From NCBI GenBank assembly GCA_030546905.1, contig JAUOPI010000002.1:62001-126000 (forward strand): 64,000 nt of DNA, read 5' to 3'. The stretch comes from Granulosicoccaceae sp. 1_MG-2023. GTDB taxonomy: Bacteria > Pseudomonadota > Gammaproteobacteria > Granulosicoccales > Granulosicoccaceae. Positions 36,015 through 43,609 of the stretch are shown in pieces. A program made the position numbers and the translations under genes. Positions within the stretch are counted from its first letter, which is position 1; each line of letters starts with the position of its first letter. The notes under the pieces were generated by a model. It made no database searches. It was not told where the DNA came from and saw only the letters and a list, made by a program, of their open reading frames with translations.

Positions 36015-36187
36015 TGGATCTGTTCTCCGTTTGTCCGGCGGCCGGCGTGAAAATCAGCCGCACGGCGCAGGGCCGCGCGGTGCGTCAGCAGCGGCACCGC
36101 CACGTTATAAAGTAAAACCAGCATGCCCAGCGCAAACGACGGCCAGACGTACAGGGCGTAACCGCCCATTTGCAGAAACTCAGTCAT
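36011..36187 (-). CDS. ccmD: Haem exporter accessory protein CcmD
   Basis: A 58-residue small membrane protein translated by hand from the gap between ccmC and ccmE. It begins MTEFLQMGGYALYVWPSF, continues through a single hydrophobic helix (ALGMLVLLYNVAVPLL) and ends in a basic tail. This is the standard CcmD pattern, with the aromatic GGYA.YVW motif just before the helix. CcmD stabilises the CcmABC release complex with CcmE. The start overlaps the end of ccmC and the stop overlaps the ccmE start. Confidence 0.9.
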   Translation of the reverse strand: MTEFLQMGGYALYVWPSFALGMLVLLYNVAVPLLTHRAALRRAADFHAGRRTNGEQIQ

Positions 36188-36935
36188 CATCGTGTTCCAA
36201 GGCTAGTTGACGCACCCAACCGGTATTTAGTTCCCGGTCGAGTAGTTCGGCGCGTACGCGCAGAAACAGAACCAGCACATAAAAGACCTGAAATGCGAGG
36301 CCGAGCAGGATCAGCGGGATCAGCATGTCAACGTGGATTGAGGGGGCGTCCATCTTGCTCACACTGGCGCCCTGATGCAGGGTGTTCCACCAGACCACCG
36401 AGTAATGGATGATCGGGATATTCACCACGCCGACCAGCGTCAGTATGGCCACGGCACGCGAGGCGGTGCGCTTTTCTTCAAAAGCGTTGTACAGCGCCAT
36501 AATGCCCAGATACAGAAACAGCAGGATCAGCTCGGAGGTCAGACGTGCATCCCAGACCCAGTAGGTGCCCCACATGGGTTTGCCCCAGAGACTGCCGGTG
36601 ATCAGGGCCAGAAAGGTAAAACTGGCGCCCACCGGCGCGCTGCAGATCAGCACCACATCGGCCAGCTTCATGCGCCAGATCAGCGCGATCGCGGCGCATA
36701 CGGCCATGGCCACGTAAATAAACATGGACATCCAGGCCGCCGGCACATGCACATACATAATGCGGAAGGACTCACCCTGCTGGTAATCCGTCGGGGCCAC
36801 AAACAGTCCCCAGTACAGGCCCGGAATAAACAACAACAGAAACAGCCCGCTCAGCCACGGCAGCCATTTGCCGGCAATCCGGTAAAACCACACCGGCGAG
36901 CCGAAGCGGTGAAACCAACGCATAAACCAATTCAT
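36180..36935 (-). CDS. ccmC: Haem-handling membrane protein CcmC
   Basis: CcmC loads haem onto CcmE. The 251-residue protein has six hydrophobic segments. The WWD domain reads WGTYWVWDARLTSELILLF near residue 125, with conserved His residues in YVHVPAAWMSM and INIPIIHYSVVWWNTLHQ-like stretches on either side. The start lies at the ccmB stop. Confidence 0.96.
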   Translation of the reverse strand: MNWFMRWFHRFGSPVWFYRIAGKWLPWLSGLFLLLFIPGLYWGLFVAPTDYQQGESFRIMYVHVPAAWMSMFIYVAMAVCAAIALIWRMKLADVVLICSAPVGASFTFLALITGSLWGKPMWGTYWVWDARLTSELILLFLYLGIMALYNAFEEKRTASRAVAILTLVGVVNIPIIHYSVVWWNTLHQGASVSKMDAPSIHVDMLIPLILLGLAFQVFYVLVLFLRVRAELLDRELNTGWVRQLALEHDDD

Positions 36936-37615
36936 TATTGCGACACACTCATCCGTAGCGCGGCGGCAATCGCCACCGGCGCTAATGTCAGACTCAAAAC
37001 CAAAAGCGCGGCCAGAATATAGAGTTGCCCCGTGACAGGCAAACCCGAAGCCGCGGCGTCAACCGCACCGGCGCCGAAGATCAGTACCGGGATATACAGG
37101 GGTATGACCAACAGCGCCAGCAGCATGCCGCTGCGCCTTAAACCGACCGTCAAAGCCACACCGATGGCGCCGATGACGCTGAACACCGGCGTGCCCAGCA
37201 GCAGCGTCAGCATCAGCACCGGAATCGCCCGCGGTGTCATATTCAGGCTGACCGCCAGCAGCGGCGACAGCAACAGCAGGGGCACGGCGCTCATCAGCCA
37301 ATGGGCAAACACCCGTGCCACCACCAACAGACCCAGCGGCTGCGGCGACAGCACCAGCTGCACCAGCGTGCCGTCCTCGTAATCGCTGCGGAACAGCGAG
37401 TCCAGTGACAGCAAGGCCGCCAGCAGCGCCGCCACCCACAGCACGCCCGGCGCAATGGTCTGCAGCAGATTGGCCGAGGGGCCGACGCCGAGCGGGAAGA
37501 GCAGGGTCACCAGCACAAAAAACATCAGCGGATTAAGCGCTTCGCTACGGTTGCGGAAAGCGACCAGCAGGTCGCGGCGCAACTGGGCGAAGAAGGCGCT
37601 GGCAGGTGAATTCAT
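36935..37615 (-). CDS. ccmB: Cytochrome c maturation ABC permease CcmB
   Basis: CcmB pairs with CcmA to form the ATPase that releases holo-CcmE from CcmC. The 226-residue protein has six hydrophobic helices and the family start FFAQLRRDLLVAFRNRSEALNPLMFF. Further conserved stretches are IAPGVLWVAALLAALLSLD and DGTLVQLVLSP. It overlaps ccmA by four bases. Confidence 0.95.
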   Translation of the reverse strand: MNSPASAFFAQLRRDLLVAFRNRSEALNPLMFFVLVTLLFPLGVGPSANLLQTIAPGVLWVAALLAALLSLDSLFRSDYEDGTLVQLVLSPQPLGLLVVARVFAHWLMSAVPLLLLSPLLAVSLNMTPRAIPVLMLTLLLGTPVFSVIGAIGVALTVGLRRSGMLLALLVIPLYIPVLIFGAGAVDAAASGLPVTGQLYILAALLVLSLTLAPVAIAAALRMSVSQ

Positions 37616-38226
37616 TCCGACAGCCTCAGTCTGACCAGCAGCGATTCGTCGAGTTCCACGTCATGGTGCGAGGTCATCACCGCCATACCGCCGGCCTGCA
37701 GGTGATCGGTGAGGATGCTTTCAAACAGGGCGATGCCGGTTTTGTCGAGGGCGGTTTGTGGTTCATCGAGTATCCAGAGACGGCTGTCGAGCAGCCGCAG
37801 GCGGGCCAGTGCCAGACGGCGTTTCATGCCGGCTGAGAAGAGCCGCGGCAGGGTGTGTTTGCGGTCGCGCAGGCCGACTTCGTCGAGCGCCTCGTTGAGG
37901 CTGCGCGGTCCGGCCGGGGCCAGCGCGGTGGCCAGACGCAGGTTTTCCGCTGCGGTGAGGTCTTCCTTGATGCCGTTGTCGTGACCGAGCCAGGCCAGAT
38001 GGCGGCGGTAATCGGCACCCAGTTTGCGGATCGGCGTGTCGTGCCAATAGATCTCGCCCTCGTCGGGCGCGCGCAGGCCGCTGAGCATTTTCAGCAGCGA
38101 AGTCTTGCCACTGCCGTTACTGCCTTCGACCAGCAGCACCTGACCGGCACCGACAGCCAGATTCAGGCCGCTGAACAGCGTGCGGTGGCCGCGCCGGCAG
38201 GCCAGATTGTCAGTGCTGAGCGTCAT
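37612..38226 (-). CDS. ccmA: Haem exporter ATP-binding protein CcmA
   Basis: A 204-residue ABC ATPase with Walker A EGSNGSGKTSLL near residue 35, signature LFSAGMKRRLALARL and Walker B LWILDEPQTALD. The signature FSAGMKRR, with the usual LSGGQ replaced, is a normal CcmA trait. Its start overlaps the end of an upstream same-strand gene by 17 bases, so translation of ccmA may depend on that gene. Confidence 0.95.
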   Translation of the reverse strand: MTLSTDNLACRRGHRTLFSGLNLAVGAGQVLLVEGSNGSGKTSLLKMLSGLRAPDEGEIYWHDTPIRKLGADYRRHLAWLGHDNGIKEDLTAAENLRLATALAPAGPRSLNEALDEVGLRDRKHTLPRLFSAGMKRRLALARLRLLDSRLWILDEPQTALDKTGIALFESILTDHLQAGGMAVMTSHHDVELDESLLVRLRLSE

Positions 38227-39340
38227 CGCGTGTTGCAGGCTCCGTTGGGTTTTGCGTTATCGGCCGTGATTTATCGGTCGCTTGCGCCTTGATTGCCTTG
38301 TCCGATGTCAATTGTGTGGCCGGACAACCGCGATTGATCTCCAGCGGCGGGCCTTCGGGGACCCGTGCCGGCGGCCGGTAAGCGCCTTTGGCCGGATCGG
38401 CCGCCGCTTCAGCTTCGGCGATGCGTTGGCCCAGCCAGTCTTCGTTAAAGTGCTTCGCCATGGCCCGTATGGCCGATGCCTGGCCCAGGTCACGCAGACT
38501 GCGTGCCTGTTCGGCATAGAAGGCCTGCCGGAAATGACGGTTGGTGCGAAACTGCTGCCGTGCCAGCGCGTTTTCCTGCAGGGCCGCGCGTGGCTGGCCG
38601 CATTTGCGCAAATTACGCTGCAGTGCCAGCGACAAGGCCGGATTATCCGGGTAGCGGCGGCGCATCTCGCGATTGGTGCCGAGCCAGCGGCAGACCTCAG
38701 GGGCCGTGTCGGTGATCTCATCGAATAACACCCGCGCGGCTTCGGGCGCGGCGATTGTCGCATGTTTCGCCGCCGCTTGCAGGTGGCGGAGCCCGCGCGC
38801 CCGGTCGCCGGCCATATCCACCAGGTGGGTCAGCCAACGCAGGGCGGCCGGCAGGCTGGCGGTGTAGTAGTCAAACAGGCCGAGCACCAGCAGCGCGTCC
38901 TGTGGTGCTTGCGGGCCTTGCAACAGCGCCTGCAGGCGCTCGCGGGCGCGGTGGCCGAGGCGGTAGGCCTTGAGCCATTGTTTGTTTTCCATATGAATAC
39001 GCGAGCGGAAGGCCTCGGCCATGCCCAGATACAGCTGCGTTTGCGGGCGCGGGTCGTGTGTGGCGCCGATCAGTGCGTCGAGCTCGGCCGCAGCAAGCCC
39101 GAGCAGGCGTTCATAGCGGCGGCCGCGGGCGTGATGGGTTTCGCCGAGGTGAATCATGGCCTGAAACAGGCGGCGTTCGCCGGGCAGGGCGGCCAGCGCG
39201 TTTTCCGCGCCGCTGAAATCGGCGTTCATAATCAGATCCACCACGCGCCGTTGCGGCGGGATCTCACACGCGCCGGCAGCAGCGGCCGGCCCGACCATCA
39301 ACAAGGCCACGCAGAAGATGTTGAAGAAAAAGGCTTTCAC
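38210..39340 (-). CDS. Periplasmic helical-repeat protein (IML2/TTC39-like), first gene of the ccm operon
   Basis: A protein of about 376 residues with a likely signal peptide (KAFFFNIFCVALLMVGPAAAAG, cleavage near AAA). The GTG at 39340 is my choice because it puts the signal at the terminus; an ATG at 39433 would add 31 unlikely residues. The rest is alpha-helical. The segment LGLFDYYTASLPAALRWLTHLVDMAGDRARG resembles the repeat of IML2/TTC39-type tetratricopeptide proteins. Four Cys and no CXXCH are present in the mature part. It overlaps ccmA by 17 bases and has no terminator before it, so it is probably co-transcribed with the ccm genes. Function unknown. Confidence 0.72.
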   Translation of the reverse strand: MKAFFFNIFCVALLMVGPAAAAGACEIPPQRRVVDLIMNADFSGAENALAALPGERRLFQAMIHLGETHHARGRRYERLLGLAAAELDALIGATHDPRPQTQLYLGMAEAFRSRIHMENKQWLKAYRLGHRARERLQALLQGPQAPQDALLVLGLFDYYTASLPAALRWLTHLVDMAGDRARGLRHLQAAAKHATIAAPEAARVLFDEITDTAPEVCRWLGTNREMRRRYPDNPALSLALQRNLRKCGQPRAALQENALARQQFRTNRHFRQAFYAEQARSLRDLGQASAIRAMAKHFNEDWLGQRIAEAEAAADPAKGAYRPPARVPEGPPLEINRGCPATQLTSDKAIKAQATDKSRPITQNPTEPATRDDAQH

Positions 39341-39493
39341 GGCGATTGCGTCGGATTCCGGGCCGGTGGCGGAGGCGGTATTTTTCCACAGACGCGGCGG
39401 GTCCGCCACGGCGCGGTGAATCTGCGGCTGCACCGGGCCCGTGCTCCGCCTATACTGCCCGCTTTCAGTTGATAACCTTTAGCGGAGAGATGT

Positions 39494-39880
39494 ATGCGAA
39501 TTCTTCACACCATGTTGCGCGTCGGCGATCTGGAACGCTCAATCAAGTTCTACACCGAGGTGCTCGGCATGCGCGAACTGCGCCGTCAGGATTACCCGGA
39601 AGGTGAGTTTACGCTGGCGTTTATCGGCTACGGCGAAGAGTCCGAGCAGACCGTCATTGAGCTGACCTACAACTGGGGTACCGACAGCTATGACCTGGGG
39701 ACGGGCTACGGCCACATCGCCATCGAAGTGCCGGATGTCTATGAAGCCTGCGAGAAAATGCGCGCCAGCGGCGGCAAAATCATCCGCGAAGCCGGTCCCA
39801 TGAACGCCGGCACCACGATCATCGCTTTTCTGGAAGATCCGGACGGCTATCAGGTCGAGCTGATCGGCGAGAAATCCTGA
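39494..39880 (+). CDS. gloA: Lactoylglutathione lyase (glyoxalase I)
   Basis: GloA converts the hemithioacetal of methylglyoxal and glutathione to S-lactoylglutathione. The 128-residue product starts [26 protein letters not shown], with the first metal His at position 5. Other ligands are Glu in VIELTYN, His in GYGHIAIEV and Glu in YQVELIGE. The short form matches Ni/Co-dependent bacterial enzymes. TATACT at 39451-39456 is a possible -10, and GCGGAGAG precedes the ATG. It is close to mtnA, 17 bases downstream, and probably co-transcribed. Confidence 0.96.
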   Translation: MRILHTMLRVGDLERSIKFYTEVLGMRELRRQDYPEGEFTLAFIGYGEESEQTVIELTYNWGTDSYDLGTGYGHIAIEVPDVYEACEKMRASGGKIIREAGPMNAGTTIIAFLEDPDGYQVELIGEKS

Positions 39881-39897
39881 GCACGGGAGCGGCAGGC

Positions 39898-40962
39898 ATG
39901 ACAGGCGGAGCATTGACCGGCACGCTGCCGGCCACGGTGCGTTGGGAAGACGGGCGGCTCTATCTGCTCGATCAGACGCTGTTGCCGGCGCAGACGCGGA
40001 TCGAAGAGCAGCAGGATCTGCAACAACTGCATGACAGCATCCGCCGTCTGGCGGTGCGCGGCGCGCCGGCGATCGGCGTGGCTGCGGCATGGGGGCTGTG
40101 TCTGGCGGTGCGCGATAAGCAGGCTCTGCCGCGCGAGGCGCTGCTTGCGGCTCTGCGCGAGGCCGGCGCGTATCTGATTTCCGCGCGGCCCACGGCGGTC
40201 AATCTGGCCTGGGCTGTGGGGCGGATGCTGGAGCTGGCCGGGGCCTTGCCGGCCACGCTGGATGCGGCCGGCATCTACAGCGCCTTGTGTGCTGAAGCGC
40301 GCGCCATTCAGGACGAGGACGTGGCCCTGTGTGCGGCCATGGGTGAGCACGGCGCGCCGCTGATCGGCGACAATACGGGTGTGCTGACGCACTGCAATGC
40401 CGGCGCCATGGCCACCGCCGGGATCGGCACCGCGACCGCGCCCATGTATGTGGCGCATGGCCGCGGGGTGAAGTTCCGCGTCTACACGGACGAGACCCGG
40501 CCGCTGTTGCAGGGCGCGCGCATTACCGCCTGGGAGTTGCAGCAGGCCGGTATCCCGACCACGCTGATTACCGACAATATGGCCGCGCATCTGATGTCGC
40601 AGGGGCTGATTGATCTGGTGATTACCGGCACTGACCGGGTGGCTGCCAACGGTGATGTGGCCAATAAGATCGGTACCCTGGGCGTGGCGATCCTGGCGCG
40701 CCATTTCGGCATTCCGTTTTATGTGGCCTGTCCGTCCTCGACGATTGATCTGGCCACCGCGACGGGCGCGGAGATCCGCATTGAGGAACGCGGTGCCGAA
40801 GAAGTGACCACCTTCGGTGGCGTGCGGGTGGCGCCGCCGGACATAGAGACCCGCAATCCGGCCTTTGATGTGACGCCGGCGGAGCTGGTCAGCGGGCTGA
40901 TTACCGAACGCGGCATTGTCCGCCAGCCTTACACGGACAATCTGGCGCGTCTGTTCGCCTAA
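39898..40962 (+). CDS. mtnA: S-methyl-5-thioribose-1-phosphate isomerase
   Basis: MtnA isomerises methylthioribose-1-phosphate to methylthioribulose-1-phosphate in methionine salvage. The 354-residue protein has the conserved Cys region LTHCNAGAMATAGIGTA, the catalytic Asp in VITGTDRVAANGDVANKIGT and the start motif RRLAVRGAPAIGVAAAWG. These distinguish it from eIF2B alpha/beta relatives. No mtnB, mtnC or mtnK lies nearby, so the rest of the pathway is elsewhere or incomplete. Its stop overlaps the convergent hydrolase stop. Confidence 0.95.
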   Translation: MTGGALTGTLPATVRWEDGRLYLLDQTLLPAQTRIEEQQDLQQLHDSIRRLAVRGAPAIGVAAAWGLCLAVRDKQALPREALLAALREAGAYLISARPTAVNLAWAVGRMLELAGALPATLDAAGIYSALCAEARAIQDEDVALCAAMGEHGAPLIGDNTGVLTHCNAGAMATAGIGTATAPMYVAHGRGVKFRVYTDETRPLLQGARITAWELQQAGIPTTLITDNMAAHLMSQGLIDLVITGTDRVAANGDVANKIGTLGVAILARHFGIPFYVACPSSTIDLATATGAEIRIEERGAEEVTTFGGVRVAPPDIETRNPAFDVTPAELVSGLITERGIVRQPYTDNLARLFA

Positions 40963-41870
40963 GGCGTGTTTTGCGCGCGTGGCGCCGGCAGCTTGCGCAG
41001 AAAGTCCATCACCGCGTCGGTAAACACATCGTTGCGGTCGCCGGCGATCATATGTCCCGCGCCGCTGACATCCACATACTGCGCGCCGGGGATCAGCGAC
41101 AGCAGGTGGGCGGCGTCGGCTTCGCTGACCAGCTCGCTTTCGCGGCCGCGGACCAGCAACAAGGGCGCGGCCACCTGCCGGGCGGCGGCGTCCATGCGGC
41201 TGTTATGCGCCTGAAAATCCGCGTCCGGGCCGGCGCGGCGGATAAAGGCCGGGTCCCAGTGCCAGCGGTAGCGGCCGTCGGCGCCGCGACGCAGGTTTTT
41301 TGCCAGTCCGTCCAGCGATTGCGGGCGCGGCCGGTGCGGCAGATAGGCGGCGATGGCGTCGGCCGCTTCTTCCAGTGAGGCAAAGCCTTCGTTGGCTTTC
41401 TCTCCCATAAATCCCAGAATTTTCTCAACCCCTTCACGTCTCAGGCGGGTGGTGATATCGACCAGCACGATCGCGCTGAAGTGATCGTGGCCGTGGTCTT
41501 CACCTTCGGCCAGCAGCGCGGCTATGCCGCCTAAGGAGGCGCCGACGATCACCGGGCGCCGGGCAAATTGCGCAAACAGCTGGCTGGCCACCTCACGCAG
41601 ATCCGCCGCGAAATGGGCAAAATCGTAAAAGCCGTCCGGCTGCCAGTCGCTGTCGCCATGGCCGCGCTGGTCGATAATCACCGCCGTATAACCGGCCGCG
41701 GCCAGCTGCGCTGCCGTGCCTTTCCAGGAGTGGCGTGTCTGGCCGCCGCCGTGGGCCAGCAGTACCGGCGGTTTGCCGGTGTCGCCGCGGTAGATTTCGC
41801 CACGCAGGATATTGTCGTGACAGCCGGTAAAGCTGACGGGCTGCGCTTGTGCAAAAGAGGTTTTGTTCAT
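40959..41870 (-). CDS. Alpha/beta hydrolase
   Basis: A 303-residue cytoplasmic hydrolase. The oxyanion segment is VLLAHGGGQTRHSW, followed by DQRGHGDSDW. The nucleophile elbow is IVGASLGGIAALL near residue 108, and the catalytic His is probably in VSGAGHMIAGDRND near the end, with Asp or Glu in ESELVSEAD. The overall pattern suits the epoxide-hydrolase/esterase/peroxidase group; the substrate is unknown. An A/T-rich stretch at 41940-41975 is a reasonable promoter location. Confidence 0.85.
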   Translation of the reverse strand: MNKTSFAQAQPVSFTGCHDNILRGEIYRGDTGKPPVLLAHGGGQTRHSWKGTAAQLAAAGYTAVIIDQRGHGDSDWQPDGFYDFAHFAADLREVASQLFAQFARRPVIVGASLGGIAALLAEGEDHGHDHFSAIVLVDITTRLRREGVEKILGFMGEKANEGFASLEEAADAIAAYLPHRPRPQSLDGLAKNLRRGADGRYRWHWDPAFIRRAGPDADFQAHNSRMDAAARQVAAPLLLVRGRESELVSEADAAHLLSLIPGAQYVDVSGAGHMIAGDRNDVFTDAVMDFLRKLPAPRAQNTP

Positions 41871-41993
41871 TGTGCCGCTACTCCTCGGGCTCCGTAATAA
41901 AGCAATGACATGGATCGCGGTGCGGGGTGGGAAAGTGATTCTGTATTATTGTTATTGCATATAACTATATAGCAGTGCAATTGCAGCGGCCAA

Positions 41994-42027
41994 TAAAAAA
42001 GCCGGCCCCGTTGACGTGGCCGGCTTT
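41994..42027 (-). terminator. Rho-independent terminator of the Ser/Asp-rich lipoprotein gene
   Basis: On the minus strand the stem AAAGCCGGCC/GGCCGGCTTT (42027-42018 with 42007-41998) is followed by TTTT. It lies directly downstream of the lipoprotein gene. Confidence 0.85.
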
Positions 42028-42049
42028 CGCGTCAGCAGAGGTTGTGCGG

Positions 42050-43003
42050 CTACTGGCCGGCAGCGTAAAAGTCTTCCCAGCTCATCTCTTCACTGGTTGT
42101 GGTGCTGCCGTCGAAGGTGGTCACATAAAGTGTATCGTCGCTTCCGCTGGCGGCGTCGATGGTCACATAGCTGCCGTTGGCACCGCTGACTTTCATGCTG
42201 CCGCTTACCGGCTCGTCCTGGTAGGTGCCTTCGAAGACGCTGAGTGTTTCGATCTGCAGTGCGCCGTTAAGCGTGGTGCTTTGCAGCAGGGCATCGTAGC
42301 TCATGGTCCAGCTGTCGTCGGCGAGGTTGTAGCTGTCTTGCAGTGACAGGCCGCTGAGGCGGATAGCCGAGTCGTCGTGTTCGACGGTCAGCGACTCGCT
42401 GCTCAGGGTGCTGCTGACGGTGCTGTCACTGTACTCGCTGATAATGCGCATGCTGCCGTTCATCCGCGAATAGTAGTCGCCGTCATCGACGACAAAGTCC
42501 GTATAAGCGGTGGTCATGTCCGAGTCGCTGCCGTCGTAATCGCCGGCGTGAATGTCGATGCTCATGCGTCCGTCGGTGTACAGCGAGGTGTCGTCATAGT
42601 TGTACACGCATTCCCGATAGACCGCGGTGAGGTTGTCTCCGGCGTCCACTTCTTCCGAGCCGTCGGCATCGTCCCAGCTCAGGGTGAAGTCGCCGCTGTC
42701 ACAGTCCAGGCTCTGTTCATATTGTTTTCGTTCGCTGAGCCCGGCGTTGCGGGTCGCCGCGCTGTAAGCGGGCTGATAGCCGCCGTAGCTCTCGCTGCTC
42801 TGGCCCGAATCGCTGGCTTCCACGGCGGTTTGCATGGCCGCTGCGGCAACGGCAGGCGCGTTTTCATGGGATATCTGCACGTAGTTGTCGGGCAGAGCGA
42901 TACTCGCGGTATCGTCACCGCCGCTGTCGGAGGAACTGCTGCTGCAGGCCGTCAGAGCCATGGCAACCGTGGTGGCGAGAAGAGATGTTGTCAGTTTGCG
43001 CAT
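42050..43003 (-). CDS. Uncharacterised acidic lipoprotein, Ser/Asp/Tyr-rich
   Basis: A 317-residue secreted lipoprotein with signal MRKLTTSLLATTVAMALTAC (lipobox LTAC), followed by SSSSSDSGGDD, a flexible linker. The mature protein is strongly acidic and rich in Ser, Asp and Tyr, with many alternating strand-like stretches (for example RMSIDIHAGDYDGSDSD, TLSVFEGTYQDEPVSGS) and two Cys (DCDSG, RECVY). The beta pattern suggests a barrel- or sandwich-like exported domain, but I recognise no family. The ATG at 43003 is chosen because it starts the signal peptide. Confidence 0.8.
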   Translation of the reverse strand: MRKLTTSLLATTVAMALTACSSSSSDSGGDDTASIALPDNYVQISHENAPAVAAAAMQTAVEASDSGQSSESYGGYQPAYSAATRNAGLSERKQYEQSLDCDSGDFTLSWDDADGSEEVDAGDNLTAVYRECVYNYDDTSLYTDGRMSIDIHAGDYDGSDSDMTTAYTDFVVDDGDYYSRMNGSMRIISEYSDSTVSSTLSSESLTVEHDDSAIRLSGLSLQDSYNLADDSWTMSYDALLQSTTLNGALQIETLSVFEGTYQDEPVSGSMKVSGANGSYVTIDAASGSDDTLYVTTFDGSTTTSEEMSWEDFYAAGQ

Positions 43004-43145
43004 GCGTACACCTTGGAAATTCACGGCCGTCAGAACCGGCGGCCTCTATGTCAATGGCGCTGCGGGGGCGCCGTTGGCAAAGATATCGGCCGCGCCGGCC
43101 TCAGATTGATGCCGGCGGGTGGGAATTTCCGCTTTGTGTACGGAT

Positions 43146-43415
43146 TTACATCAAGTAGCGCCGATGGTCCGTGGGTGGTTTGTGGAAAATCAGACGCAGG
43201 GTCAGAGCGGCGAGGGCGCCGGCGGCTGCGACCGCAGGCACGGGCAGTGCCACGCCAAGGGCCAGGGCAAGCGCGCTGATGATCAGGGCACCGCTGACGC
43301 CGGTAATGATCACCATGATTTTTGCCGTGCGGCGTTTGGAGCGGACAAAGAAACCCGAGACTGTTCCGATGGTGAAACCCACGAGTGCAGCAAATACAAG
43401 GTCAGTTAAAAACAT
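43146..43415 (-). CDS. Small hypothetical membrane protein
   Basis: An 89-residue frame starting MFLTDLVFAALVGFTIG, with a first helix at about 3-20, a basic segment FVRSKRRTAKIM, and two more hydrophobic stretches (MVIITGVSGALIISALALALG and PAVAAAGALAALTLRLIF). An ATG five codons upstream is also possible. The helix/basic-loop alternation looks like a real membrane protein. No family recognised. It lies between the lipoprotein and the glutamate dehydrogenase, all on the minus strand. Confidence 0.5.
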   Translation of the reverse strand: MFLTDLVFAALVGFTIGTVSGFFVRSKRRTAKIMVIITGVSGALIISALALALGVALPVPAVAAAGALAALTLRLIFHKPPTDHRRYLM

Positions 43416-43565
43416 CTTTGACTTTCTCATTTGCGATACGGAAGAACCGTCGGTAGGTGTGGCAAGCGACGACGGAATGATCAGTCTAAACAGGCGAAGC
43501 GCCTGCAGCAATCGTAAAGCCGGATTATTTTTTTGAAAGCCGTGTCGGACTTGTATTTAAGAAGG

Positions 43566-43588
43566 AGGGCCGGCAGCTTGCCGGCCCT
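43566..43588 (-). terminator. Hairpin downstream of the NAD-glutamate dehydrogenase gene
   Basis: The perfect ten-base stem AGGGCCGGCA/TGCCGGCCCT with a three-base loop. On the minus strand it is followed by CCTTCTTAAAT, a weak T tract. It lies 22 bases after the dehydrogenase stop. Confidence 0.6.
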
Positions 43589-43609
43589 GAAGCGAGACAG
43601 AAAAGCCGC

